DNA from: Clostridiales bacterium
Lineage (GTDB): Bacteria > Bacillota > Clostridia > Lachnospirales > Lachnospiraceae
Direction of reading: 5' to 3'
DNA length: 64,000 nt
Assembly (NCBI GenBank): GCA_018376135.1
Contig: JAHABX010000004.1
Location: 1-64,000, forward strand
Within the stretch, counting starts at the first letter, position 1. Each line of letters opens with the position of its first letter. Below the pieces are notes generated by a model. The model did not search any database, was not told where the DNA came from, and was given only the letters and a program-made list of their open reading frames with translations. Positions 7,665-15,872 of the stretch are shown piece by piece. The position numbers and the translations under genes are program-made.

Positions 7665-8630
7665 ATGAAAATTGTAGTATTAGACGGTTATACTGAGAAT
7701 CCTGGCGATATCAGCTGGGCTCCGCTGGAAGCGCTTGGAGAAGTAACTGTATATGACAGAACTTCTTATGAAGAGTCCCCATTGATCGCTGAGAGAATCG
7801 GTGATGCAGAGGTTGTTGTAATCAACAAGACTCCGATCAGCAAAGAGACCATCGACAAATGCCCGAACATCAAGACCATCGCAGTTCTGGCTACCGGCTA
7901 CAACGTAGTAGATTACGAGTATGCAAAATCCAAAGGAATCCCGGTTCAGAACGTACCGGTATACGGAACTGACAACGTAAGCCAGTTCGCAATCGGACTG
8001 CTTCTTGAGGCTTGCTCCCATATCGGACATCACGATGCTTCTGTTCACGCTGGAGAGTGGGCAAGCAACGTTGACTGGTGCTACTGGCACTATCCGATGA
8101 TCGAGGTTTCCGGAAAGACTGCTGGTATCATTGGTCTTGGACGTATCGGACAGAACACTGCAAAGGTTCTGAAGGCTCTGAACGTAAATGTTCTGGCTTA
8201 TGATGCATTCCAGAGTGATGCAGGTAAAGCAGTTGCTGAGTATGTAGAGCTGGATGAGCTGCTTGCAAAATCCGATTTCATCTTCCTGCACTGCCCGCTG
8301 TTCCCGTCTACTCAGGGAATCATCAACAAAGAGAACATCGCTAAGATGAAAGACGGTGTGATCCTTGTAAACAATAGCCGTGGACCGCTGGTTGTAGAAG
8401 AGGATTTAAGAGACGCACTGAACAGCGGCAAGATCGCTGCTGCAGCTCTGGACGTTGTATCCACTGAGCCGATCAAAGCAGACAATCCGCTGCTGCAGGC
8501 TAAGAACTGCATCATCACTCCTCACATTTCCTGGGCAACTCAGGATGCTCGTAAGAGAATCATGAACACTACCGCTGAGAACATCAAGTCTGTAATGGAC
8601 GGAGCTCCGGTGAACGTAGTAAACAAATAA
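7665..8630 (+). CDS. D-2-hydroxyacid dehydrogenase, glycerate dehydrogenase/hydroxypyruvate reductase type
   Basis: A 321-residue NAD(P)-dependent D-isomer-specific 2-hydroxyacid dehydrogenase. The nucleotide loop is G157-L-G159-R-I-G162, and the catalytic triad is R239 (NNSRGP), E268 (VSTEPI) and H287 (ITPHISW). The N-terminal pattern MKIVVLDGYTENPGDISWAPLE resembles clostridial glycerate dehydrogenases. In context it would reduce hydroxypyruvate, or possibly glyoxylate or tartronate semialdehyde, to the hydroxyacid, handing D-glycerate to the kinase at 10680. It is the last gene before the regulator and uses the RBS AGGAG ahead of 7665. Confidence 0.88.
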   Translation: MKIVVLDGYTENPGDISWAPLEALGEVTVYDRTSYEESPLIAERIGDAEVVVINKTPISKETIDKCPNIKTIAVLATGYNVVDYEYAKSKGIPVQNVPVYGTDNVSQFAIGLLLEACSHIGHHDASVHAGEWASNVDWCYWHYPMIEVSGKTAGIIGLGRIGQNTAKVLKALNVNVLAYDAFQSDAGKAVAEYVELDELLAKSDFIFLHCPLFPSTQGIINKENIAKMKDGVILVNNSRGPLVVEEDLRDALNSGKIAAAALDVVSTEPIKADNPLLQAKNCIITPHISWATQDARKRIMNTTAENIKSVMDGAPVNVVNK

Positions 8631-8670
8631 GAAATAAAATAAACTAAAATTATATTTTACCTGTCAGATT

Positions 8671-8706
8671 ATACTCGACTATGGTATACTTGCCATAGTT
8701 GAGTAT
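8671..8706. promoter_or_regulatory. Promoter with overlapping 14-bp inverted repeat before the sigma-54 activator gene
   Basis: Arms 8671-8684 (ATACTCGACTATGG) and 8693-8706 match in inverse orientation at 13 of 14 positions around an 8-base loop. The loop contains TATACT (8685-8690), a -10 hexamer, with a weak CTGTCA 18 bp upstream. This is best read as an operator occluding the promoter of the regulator gene, perhaps autoregulatory. It has no U-run, so it is not a good terminator. Confidence 0.55.
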
Positions 8707-8750
8707 ATTTCTATTCAAAAATATAGAGCAGGAAAGGAGGGTGTGCTGCA

Positions 8751-10652
8751 ATGGTCAAGATCAAGGTGTTCATTCCCCATCTGGATCTGAAAAAGACATT
8801 TGAGGATGTGGTGGAGACACTGCCGGAATATGAGAATGTACAGATTGAGACGACATATGTATTTGGCACACCGGACAGCCTGCGTACCCAGAATGTAGAT
8901 GCGGATATTCTGGTGGCAAGAGGGATGACTCATGATGTGCTGAAAAGCACGTTCCCCAATAAGCATGTGATACAGATCCGTCTGAGCAGCTTTGATATCT
9001 TCGATGCACTGGTGAAATGTCAGGAGCTGGGAGCAGAGAAGATCGCGCTCTGTCTGCATGAGATGGAACTTCCGGGACTTCCCAATCTGGAGGAGCTGTG
9101 CGGGGCACAGATCCGGATCTATGATGTGCTGGACGAAAAATCCACAGAGGCTGCGGTATGCCAGGCAGTGGAGGACGGAGCAGATATTTTTGTAGGTGCA
9201 GGAACCATGTGCGGAATCTGCGACCGGAAGGGGCTGCGCCGGGTACATATTCATACCAAGCATGAAGCAGTGCGGACTGCGATCATAGAAGCCATGGATA
9301 CGGCAAAGACCATCAATCTGGAGCGTATACGCTCCAACATCATCAATACCATGCTGAACCACAGTGAGGATGGAATCATTGCAGTCAGCGCCCAGGGGAT
9401 GATCATGCAGATCAACAACCAGGCATACCGGATCTTCCAGTTATCCATGGTGGACGAGCAGATCGGAAAGCCGGCAGTGTCAATTTCTCAGTCTGCAGAG
9501 TGGAAGCAGATGCTGGAGAACCGTTCTGAAAAGGAACAGATTCTGAGGCTCCATGACAAGAATTATTATGTACAGTATAAGCCGATGGATGAAGAGGCGC
9601 TGGGAGCGGGCGCACTCGTTTTTATTAAGAATACGGACCGTATTATTGAAGAAGAGGGCAAGATCCGGCGGGAACTGTCTGAGAAGGGACTGACGGCAAA
9701 ATACTCCTTTCAGGATATACTGGGACAAAGCGATGCAATCCGGGAAGATATTCAGATGGCAGAACGGTACAGCAAGGTCAATTCCAATGTACTGATCGTT
9801 GGAGAGACCGGTACAGGCAAGGAGCTGTTCGCGCACAGCATCCATCAGGCAAGCAGACGGAGCAATCAGCCCTTTGTGGCTTTGAACTGTGCGGCACTTC
9901 CGGAAAATCTTCTGGAAAGTGAACTGTTTGGATATGAGGCGGGAGCTTTTTCGGGTGCTGCAAGAGGCGGAAAGGTCGGGCTGTTCGAGATGGCGCACAA
10001 GGGGACGATCTTTTTGGATGAGATCGGAGAGATTCCCATTGCGCTGCAGGCAAAGCTGCTGCGCGTGTTACAGGAAAAAGAGATTCGGCGTGTGGGAAGC
10101 ACCAGTGTACATCCGGTAGATGTGCGGGTGATCTCCGCCACGAACATTAATATAGAGGAAAAGATCAAAGAAGGACAGTTCCGTACAGACCTTTATTATC
10201 GTCTGAATCTTTTGGATATTGTGATTCCTCCTCTCAGGGAGAGAAAAGAGGATATCCAGGAACTGGTGGATGCGTATCTTGCAAGGTTCGCCTGTGAGAT
10301 GGGCAAGAGTATTCCGGCTCTGACGCCGGGGGCAGCGAAGATCCTGCAGGAGCACAGCTGGCCGGGGAATGTCAGAGAGCTTCGGAACATCTGTGAACGT
10401 CTGATCGTTCTGAACGATACAAACGTGATCAGTGAAGAGCTGCTCCGTCAGATGAAGATTTTCCGTGAGATGGGGGAAAGCCGGCAGGGACAGCCGGTCA
10501 GAAATGATCCGGATTCTGTGTACAGCCGTCTGCAGCCGAGGAAGAAGAAAAAGGATCTGGCAGAGGAGCTGGGAGTCAGCCGTACAACATTGTGGCGGAT
10601 GGCGAAGCGTCAGGCAGAGCTGGAGCGAAAGCAGATGGAACAAAAAGAATAA
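8751..10652 (+). CDS. PrpR-like sigma-54-dependent transcriptional activator
   Basis: A 633-residue bacterial enhancer-binding protein. Residues about 1-185 resemble the PrpR N-terminal sensor (PF06506 type), 195-305 look PAS-like, and 320-555 form the AAA+ domain with Walker A GETGTGKE (351-358), the sigma-54 contact loop GAFSGA (398-403), Walker B IFLDE (420-424) and the R-finger region. A Fis-type HTH lies at the C-terminus (DLAEELGVSRTTLWRMAKR). The usual loop is GAFTGA; serine at the fourth position is a conservative variant. The GGAGGG RBS is good. Lying between the dehydrogenase and glycerate kinase genes, it is the obvious local regulator, sensing a small organic acid or sugar acid and activating RpoN promoters such as that at 2287. 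Confidence 0.93.
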   Translation: MVKIKVFIPHLDLKKTFEDVVETLPEYENVQIETTYVFGTPDSLRTQNVDADILVARGMTHDVLKSTFPNKHVIQIRLSSFDIFDALVKCQELGAEKIALCLHEMELPGLPNLEELCGAQIRIYDVLDEKSTEAAVCQAVEDGADIFVGAGTMCGICDRKGLRRVHIHTKHEAVRTAIIEAMDTAKTINLERIRSNIINTMLNHSEDGIIAVSAQGMIMQINNQAYRIFQLSMVDEQIGKPAVSISQSAEWKQMLENRSEKEQILRLHDKNYYVQYKPMDEEALGAGALVFIKNTDRIIEEEGKIRRELSEKGLTAKYSFQDILGQSDAIREDIQMAERYSKVNSNVLIVGETGTGKELFAHSIHQASRRSNQPFVALNCAALPENLLESELFGYEAGAFSGAARGGKVGLFEMAHKGTIFLDEIGEIPIALQAKLLRVLQEKEIRRVGSTSVHPVDVRVISATNINIEEKIKEGQFRTDLYYRLNLLDIVIPPLRERKEDIQELVDAYLARFACEMGKSIPALTPGAAKILQEHSWPGNVRELRNICERLIVLNDTNVISEELLRQMKIFREMGESRQGQPVRNDPDSVYSRLQPRKKKKDLAEELGVSRTTLWRMAKRQAELERKQMEQKE

Positions 10653-10679
10653 ACATATTATGCAAGTGGAGGGCAAGAT

Positions 10680-11816
10680 ATGAAGGTAGTAGTAGCAATT
10701 GATTCTTTAAAAGGAAGTATGACTTCCATGGAAGCCGGAAGAGCGATCCGGGAGGGTGTCCTGAATGTACTCCCTGAGACCGAGGTTATTGTAAAGCCTC
10801 TGGCAGACGGCGGAGAGGGAACTACGGAAGCACTGGCAGAAGGACTTGGCGGAGAGATGGTGTATGTGGATGTACACGGTCCGCTGGAAACTCCTGTAAA
10901 AGCCGGGTACGGACTGATCCGTGAGACAGGTACGGCGATCATGGAGATGGCAGCCGCAGCAGGCATCATTATCGTAGGCAAGGATAAGCGTCCTCTGGAT
11001 GCGACGACCTACGGTGTGGGCGAGATGATCAGGGATGCAGTTCAGAAGGGCTGCCGCAGCTTTATCATCGGTATCGGCGGAAGTGCGACCAATGACGGCG
11101 GTATCGGTATGCTGACCGCACTGGGATATGAGTTCCTGGATGCAGAGGGAAAGGCTGTGGGTATCGGTGCTGGTGCGCTCAAGGATGTGGCTTCCATTAA
11201 GACGGATAAGGTTCTTCCGGAGCTTGGGGAGTGCAGCTTTAAGATCGCATGTGACGTAACCAATCCGCTGTGCGGAACCAACGGCGCTACTTATATTTAT
11301 GGACCTCAGAAGGGTGTTACCGAGGATATGAGAGATGATCTGGATGCGGCTATGGGCAGCTATGCAGCAGTGACAAAGGCATGCCTCGGAACGGATTTCG
11401 CAGAAAGCGAAGGAGCAGGAGCAGCCGGAGGTCTGGGCTTTGCATTTTTAAGCTTCCTGGGAGCTGATCTTCAGCCGGGTATTGAGCTGGTACTGGATGC
11501 AGTACATATGGAAGAGGCAATGGAAGGCGCGGATCTGGTATTTACCGGAGAGGGACGCCTGGATTATCAGACTGCCATGGGCAAGGCTCCGGTGGGCATT
11601 GCAAAGCTGGCGAAAAAACACGGCGCAAAGGTGATCGCTTTAGCAGGAGCAGTGATCGAGGGCGCTGAGAAGTGCAATGAAAACGGCATTGACGCATTCT
11701 TCCCGATCCTTCGTAAGATCATTACGCTGGATGAGGCTATGGAGCCGGAGACTGCGAAGCAGAATATGATCAAGACGACAGAGCAGGTCATGCGTCTGAT
11801 CGCAGCCGTGAGATAA
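10680..11816 (+). CDS. Glycerate kinase (GarK/GlxK family)
   Basis: A 378-residue type-1 glycerate kinase. Family signatures are the N-terminal DSLKGSMTSMEAG, PLADGGEGT, GIGGSATNDGG near residues 123-133, CDVTNPLCG, and FTGEGRLDYQT. Enzymes of this family make 2-phosphoglycerate from D-glycerate with ATP, though some make the 3-phosphate. It follows the activator gene by 27 bp and supplies the exit of the pathway into lower glycolysis, matching the D-glycerate dehydrogenase upstream. Confidence 0.93.
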   Translation: MKVVVAIDSLKGSMTSMEAGRAIREGVLNVLPETEVIVKPLADGGEGTTEALAEGLGGEMVYVDVHGPLETPVKAGYGLIRETGTAIMEMAAAAGIIIVGKDKRPLDATTYGVGEMIRDAVQKGCRSFIIGIGGSATNDGGIGMLTALGYEFLDAEGKAVGIGAGALKDVASIKTDKVLPELGECSFKIACDVTNPLCGTNGATYIYGPQKGVTEDMRDDLDAAMGSYAAVTKACLGTDFAESEGAGAAGGLGFAFLSFLGADLQPGIELVLDAVHMEEAMEGADLVFTGEGRLDYQTAMGKAPVGIAKLAKKHGAKVIALAGAVIEGAEKCNENGIDAFFPILRKIITLDEAMEPETAKQNMIKTTEQVMRLIAAVR

Positions 11817-11837
11817 AATTTGGCAGGAGAGATACGG

Positions 11838-12647
11838 ATGAGTGAGGAATTACTGATTTTGCTTGGCACTGGAAACGCGACCGTTACAAAGTGCTTTAAT
11901 ACCTGTTTTGCAATCAAGACAGGAGAAGAATACTTTCTGGTGGATACCGGAGGCGGAAACGGAATTATGACTCAGCTTGAGAAAGCGGAGATTCCCATGG
12001 AGTCCATCCACGAGATCTTTATGAGTCATGAGCACACGGATCACCTTCTGGGACTGGTCTGGCTGATCCGCATGATCGCAACAAAGATGAAGAAGGGACA
12101 GTATGAGGGCAATCTGAACATCTACTGTCATGAAGAGCTTAAGGAGACGATCCTGACCATTACAAAGCTGACGGTTCAGGCAAAGTTTTATAAGATGATC
12201 GGAGAGCGCATCTTCTTCCATCCGGTTGCAGACGGAGAGGTTCGCCAGATTCTGGGCTATGATATGCAGTTCTTTGATATCCGTTCGACGAAAGCAAAGC
12301 AGTTCGGCTTTACCATGCGTCTGAAGAACGGGAAAAAGTTTACCTTCGTTGGAGATGAACCCTATCAGGAGCATGAAAAGGTATATGCAGAGAATGCGGA
12401 CTGGCTGCTGCACGAGGCATTTTGTCTGTATCGTGACAGGGATATCTATAAGCCTTATGAAAAGCACCATACAACGGTGAAGGAGGCATGTGAGCATGCA
12501 GAGGAGCTGCATGCGGCAAATCTGATCCTCTATCATACCGAGGATAAGAACCTGAAGGATCGGCAGAGGCTGTACACCGAAGAGGGCAGACAGTACTATC
12601 ATGGTAATCTGATGGTTCCGGATGATCTGGAACGTATTCTGTTATAG
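11838..12647 (+). CDS. Metallo-beta-lactamase-fold hydrolase (RNase Z-like)
   Basis: A 269-residue MBL-fold protein with the metal motif SHEHTDHLLG and further ligands in FVGDEP, the late DWLLHEAF and the KHHTTV segment, the pattern of RNase Z/ElaC-like hydrolases. A TTG at 11820 would extend it, but AGGAGA at 11825-11830 places the start at ATG 11838. It lies 21 bp after glycerate kinase and ends at a terminator, so it is probably the last gene of that transcript. Its substrate is unknown; a lactonase or phosphodiesterase step in the pathway is possible but unproven. Confidence 0.82.
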   Translation: MSEELLILLGTGNATVTKCFNTCFAIKTGEEYFLVDTGGGNGIMTQLEKAEIPMESIHEIFMSHEHTDHLLGLVWLIRMIATKMKKGQYEGNLNIYCHEELKETILTITKLTVQAKFYKMIGERIFFHPVADGEVRQILGYDMQFFDIRSTKAKQFGFTMRLKNGKKFTFVGDEPYQEHEKVYAENADWLLHEAFCLYRDRDIYKPYEKHHTTVKEACEHAEELHAANLILYHTEDKNLKDRQRLYTEEGRQYYHGNLMVPDDLERILL

Positions 12648-12659
12648 GAAAGTTACAAG

Positions 12660-12690
12660 AACGGGGTCGGAAGGTTTTCGGCCCCGTTTC
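12660..12690 (+). terminator. Intrinsic terminator after the MBL-fold gene
   Basis: Stem 12660-12669 with 12679-12688 (one G-U), extended by three inner pairs, short loop, then TTTC. It closes the catabolic locus. Confidence 0.7.
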
Positions 12691-12730
12691 CATCGGTTCT
12701 GCAGACCGGATACAGAAGGGATATGTGGAT

Positions 12731-13288
12731 ATGGAAAATATAAAAAAAGGAATGCAGATTTTCTGGTTCTTTTTCAGGATCGGTTTTTTTACCTTCGGAG
12801 GAGGGTGGAGCATTGTGGCTCAGATCCAGAAGGAATTTGTGGAACGGCGGAAATGGGTGACGGAGGAACAGCTTCTGGATACCGTATCCGTAGGGCGGTC
12901 TCTTCCGGGACTGATGATCGGGAATGTGAGCTTTATGTTCGGATATCAGAACGGCGGGGTATTCTGCGGGCTGATGGCGCTTCTGGGAATCAGTATGCCG
13001 GCGCTTCTCATCATGATCGTCGTAACGGCATGTTACACCCAGATCAAGGATAATGTGTATGTGGCGCGTGCCATGACCGGGATCCGTGCGGCGGTGGTTC
13101 CGATCATCGGCTCTGCGGGACTCAGGCTGCGCGGAAGTGCGTTCCGGGATAAGCTCTGTTATGGAATCGCGGCAGTGATGTTTGTCACTTGTGCATTTCT
13201 GGACTGGAACTGTGCGGCGCTGATCGCGGCAAGCGCAGTCATCGGGCTGATCTTCGGAAAGGAGGATGAGCATGCAAACACTGTTTGA
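12731..13288 (+). CDS. Chromate transporter (CHR family), short subunit 1
   Basis: A 185-residue single-domain CHR protein with the typical opening FFRIGFFTFGGGWSIVAQIQ and four to five hydrophobic segments. Short CHR proteins occur in pairs of opposite topology that together make the full-length transporter for chromate or related oxyanions. A GTG at 12725 is an alternative start; GAAGGG at 12715-12720 could serve either. It overlaps the next gene, the usual arrangement for the pair. Confidence 0.85.
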   Translation: MENIKKGMQIFWFFFRIGFFTFGGGWSIVAQIQKEFVERRKWVTEEQLLDTVSVGRSLPGLMIGNVSFMFGYQNGGVFCGLMALLGISMPALLIMIVVTACYTQIKDNVYVARAMTGIRAAVVPIIGSAGLRLRGSAFRDKLCYGIAAVMFVTCAFLDWNCAALIAASAVIGLIFGKEDEHANTV

Positions 13289-13805
13289 GTTGTTTTTTTC
13301 ATTTTTAAAGGTTGGGTTTACCAGCTTCGGAGGCGTCTCCATGGTTCCTCTGATCAATTCCGAGATGTTAAGCCACGGCTGGATGACGGCACAGGAGGTA
13401 TCCGATATTGTGGCGATTGCAGAGATGACTCCGGGACCTCTGGGAATGAACTGCTCTACTTTTGCGGGTATCCGGGTTGCCGGTGTTCCGGGGGCAGCCT
13501 TTGCGATGCTGGGCATCCTGTTTCCTACCCTGACCCTGACCTTTGCGGCAGTCATATTTTTTCAGAAATTCCGTGAAAGTACGATCATGCAGCGGGCATT
13601 GTACGGGATTCGGCCGGCAGGGATTGGGCTGGTGTTTGCGACCATGTATACGCTTGGCAGAAGCAATTACTTTCAAGGGACAGACATTCATCCGGCAAGT
13701 GTGCTGATCGGAATCGTCATTTCGCTGATTATATGGAAAAAAAATACAAGTGTGCCGAAAACCATTGTCATATCTGCTGTTTTGGGGTTATTATTAATAA
13801 GATAG
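13272..13805 (+). CDS. Chromate transporter (CHR family), short subunit 2
   Basis: A 177-residue partner of the preceding CHR protein, with the family opening FFSFLKVGFTSFGGVSMVPLI and the motif TPGPLGMNCSTFAG. AGGAGG abuts ATG 13266 with no spacer, so ATG 13272 (6-base spacing) is preferred. The first 17 bases overlap the end of subunit 1, implying coupled translation. Real substrates of CHR pairs in anaerobes are poorly known. Confidence 0.86.
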   Translation: MQTLFELFFSFLKVGFTSFGGVSMVPLINSEMLSHGWMTAQEVSDIVAIAEMTPGPLGMNCSTFAGIRVAGVPGAAFAMLGILFPTLTLTFAAVIFFQKFRESTIMQRALYGIRPAGIGLVFATMYTLGRSNYFQGTDIHPASVLIGIVISLIIWKKNTSVPKTIVISAVLGLLLIR

Positions 13806-13845
13806 AGAAAATATAAGAGCGATACGAAAGAATGGAGTAAAGTAC

Positions 13846-15195
13846 ATGGAACTGGGTTATGGAATACAGTTGGAACAGAAGCAGCTTTTGTCGCAGAGTC
13901 AGATACAGTCACTTGAGATACTGGCTATGGACGGTGTTGAGCTGAGTCAATTCCTGCAGAACGAATATCTGGAAAACCCTCTGCTGGACTGCAGCGGGAG
14001 CCATAGCATGGGTTCTGGGACAGAAGAGATCAACAAGACATTTGAGCAGGCAGCGACCTATGGGAAAAATTATGAAGAGATCGTAGAGGAAGATGACAGG
14101 CGCAAGAAGGATATTCCGGTGCAGGATCAGGACACGGTGAAGAATTATCTGCTTTATCAGCTTCCGAGGAATCAGTTTAATGCGGCACAGTGGTCTTTGA
14201 TGGAGTTCATGATCGGCTGTCTGGATGATACCGGATTCTTTACGATTCCTGTGGAAGAGGTGGCAGGTAAGACGGGGATGCCGGTGGAAGAGGTTGAAAG
14301 AGCGCTGGCGGTCCTGCAGGAGCTGGAGCCATATGGGATTTTTGCGCCGGATCTGAGACAGTGTCTGTTAAAGCAGCTGGAGATGCAGGAGATGCAGGGC
14401 TCTGCGCTGTGGTATGTGGTGGCGGATCACCTTCAGGATGTGGCAGACGGCAGGATCAGTAATATATCAAGAAGTCTGAAGCTGCCTACGGTGGAGGTGC
14501 GTAAGTGCATCGAGCAGATCGCGAAGCTGAATCCCCGTCCGATGGGAGAGTTTGGAAGCGGGAATGCCAATTATATTGTACCGGATATTATTTTCCGCGA
14601 GGAAGGCGGAAAATGGGAAGTGGAGCTTAACGATAACTGGGTCGAGGATTATCATGTCAACGATTATTATCTGCGGATGATGAAGGAATCCAGTGACGAA
14701 GAGCTGACAGAGTATTTCCGTGTAAAGCTGGAGCGGGTGCGGTTTGTTATGAACAGCATTGCCCAGAGGCGGCAGACCATGCTTGCCATATCTGAGGCAG
14801 TGATGAACCGTCAGAAAGAGTACTTAAGCGGCAAGAACTATCTGGAGCCTATGACCATGACGGATATTGCGGAAGAGGTTGGAATCCATACCTCCACGGT
14901 CAGCCGTGCCATCAAGGGGAAATATATTCAGTATCCGGGCGGGACCATGGTCATGAAGAACCTGTTCTCGGCTTCAGTGACAACAACCTCCGGAGATGTT
15001 GCGGTGGGAACCATGCAGATCAAGGAGCTGATCCGGGAGCTGATCGATGGGGAGGATAAGGTAAAGCCCTACAGTGATCAGGCGATCGTGAACTTCCTGA
15101 AGGAGAAGAATATCGACATCTCCAGACGTGCGGTTGCAAAATACCGGGAAGAGCTGGGAATCAAGGGAAGCTTTGACCGGAAGGAGATCAGATAA
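13846..15195 (+). CDS. rpoN: RNA polymerase sigma-54 factor RpoN
   Basis: A 449-residue sigma-54. The N-terminal activator-interacting region is glutamine-rich (LEQKQLLSQSQIQSLEILAM), the core-binding domain follows, then the HTH (DIAEEVGIHTSTVSRAIKGKY) and the C-terminal RpoN box ISRRAVAKYREELGI that reads the -24 element. It lies 5.5 kb from a sigma-54 activator gene and supports sigma-54 use in the catabolic locus. A bidirectional terminator separates it from convergent luxS. Confidence 0.97.
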   Translation: MELGYGIQLEQKQLLSQSQIQSLEILAMDGVELSQFLQNEYLENPLLDCSGSHSMGSGTEEINKTFEQAATYGKNYEEIVEEDDRRKKDIPVQDQDTVKNYLLYQLPRNQFNAAQWSLMEFMIGCLDDTGFFTIPVEEVAGKTGMPVEEVERALAVLQELEPYGIFAPDLRQCLLKQLEMQEMQGSALWYVVADHLQDVADGRISNISRSLKLPTVEVRKCIEQIAKLNPRPMGEFGSGNANYIVPDIIFREEGGKWEVELNDNWVEDYHVNDYYLRMMKESSDEELTEYFRVKLERVRFVMNSIAQRRQTMLAISEAVMNRQKEYLSGKNYLEPMTMTDIAEEVGIHTSTVSRAIKGKYIQYPGGTMVMKNLFSASVTTTSGDVAVGTMQIKELIRELIDGEDKVKPYSDQAIVNFLKEKNIDISRRAVAKYREELGIKGSFDRKEIR

Positions 15196-15212
15196 AACGG
15201 TAAATATGCAGA

Positions 15213-15255
15213 AACAGGCGGTATGCTGTCCGAATGGGACCGCATACCGCCTGTT
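15213..15255. terminator. Bidirectional terminator between rpoN and luxS
   Basis: Perfect 14-base arms (15213-15226 / 15242-15255) plus an inner GTCC/GGAC pairing, between two convergent genes. The luxS stop codon lies at 15259-15261. Confidence 0.8.
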
Positions 15256-15258
15256 GCT

Positions 15259-15738
15259 TTAGTCAGGATAGACCATCCGTTCTTCTGTAATATCCAGAAG
15301 AACCTCATCCAGATACCTTCTGGCAAGCCATTTTGCCATGGGAAGGTTCATATCCAGATAATTTCCGCAGTCCTTTGCACTGGCACCGGGAATCTCTCCT
15401 TCGTAATCCCGGACAAATTCGTACATCTCGATCAGCAGATTGACAATATCCGATGATTCATAATCTCCGGCGAGCAGAAGATAGAAGCCGGTACGGCATC
15501 CCATGGGTCCGAAATAGATGATCCTGGAACCGAAGACCGGATGGTTCCTGAGAAAGGTCGCGCCCAGATGCTCCAGAGCGTGGATCTCGGCATTGTTCAT
15601 GACCGGTTCCTCATTGGGATTGGTCATCCGCAGGTCGAAGGTGGTGACAAGAGAGTCCCCTACCGGATCCTTGCGGGATACGTAGACGCCCGGGATCAGG
15701 CGGATGTGGTCTATGGTGAAGCTGGTGATTTTGTCCAT
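15259..15738 (-). CDS. luxS: S-ribosylhomocysteine lyase LuxS
   Basis: A 159-residue LuxS, which cleaves S-ribosylhomocysteine to homocysteine and the autoinducer-2 precursor. Zinc ligands are H53 and H57 of the HALEH motif and C124 (AKDCGN); E56 and C81 (GPMGCRTGFY) are catalytic. Two in-frame ATGs follow AAGGAGG on the minus strand. The second (15738) has 9-base spacing and gives the family's usual start MDKITSFTIDH, so it is chosen over 15744. Confidence 0.97.
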   Translation of the reverse strand: MDKITSFTIDHIRLIPGVYVSRKDPVGDSLVTTFDLRMTNPNEEPVMNNAEIHALEHLGATFLRNHPVFGSRIIYFGPMGCRTGFYLLLAGDYESSDIVNLLIEMYEFVRDYEGEIPGASAKDCGNYLDMNLPMAKWLARRYLDEVLLDITEERMVYPD

Positions 15739-15780
15739 GTGCATGTACCTCCTTTTCCGCTACCATCATAGCAAAGTCTG

Positions 15781-15809
15781 TTGACAAAGGCAAGGAAGAA
15801 AGATAAAAT
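15781..15809 (+). promoter_or_regulatory. mgtE promoter
   Basis: TTGACA (15781-15786), 17 bp, TAAAAT (15804-15809). It predicts a start near 15816 and a leader of about 57 nt. Confidence 0.75.
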
Positions 15810-15821
15810 TAACAGTGGGTC

Positions 15822-15850
15822 AAAGCGCAGGAACTGCGCGCTTTATTTTT
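15822..15850 (+). terminator. Hairpin and T-run in the mgtE leader (possible attenuator)
   Basis: GCGCAG (15825-15830) pairs with CTGCGC (15834-15839), flanked by AAA/TTT with a 2-base bulge and followed by TTTATTTTT (15842-15850). It lies directly after the predicted transcription start and before the mgtE RBS. It looks like an intrinsic terminator, so it would limit mgtE expression unless bypassed. Confidence 0.5.
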
Positions 15851-15872
15851 GGAAAAACGGAGGGGCAGTGCA

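Noticed and set aside
8671..8706. Inverted repeat as the terminator of the dehydrogenase gene
   Set aside because: No U-run follows on either strand and a -10 hexamer occupies the loop, so an operator/promoter reading fits better.
15745..15872. M-box magnesium riboswitch before mgtE
   Set aside because: Only about 57 nt lie between the predicted transcription start and the GTG, far less than an M-box needs, and no conserved M-box motif was seen.
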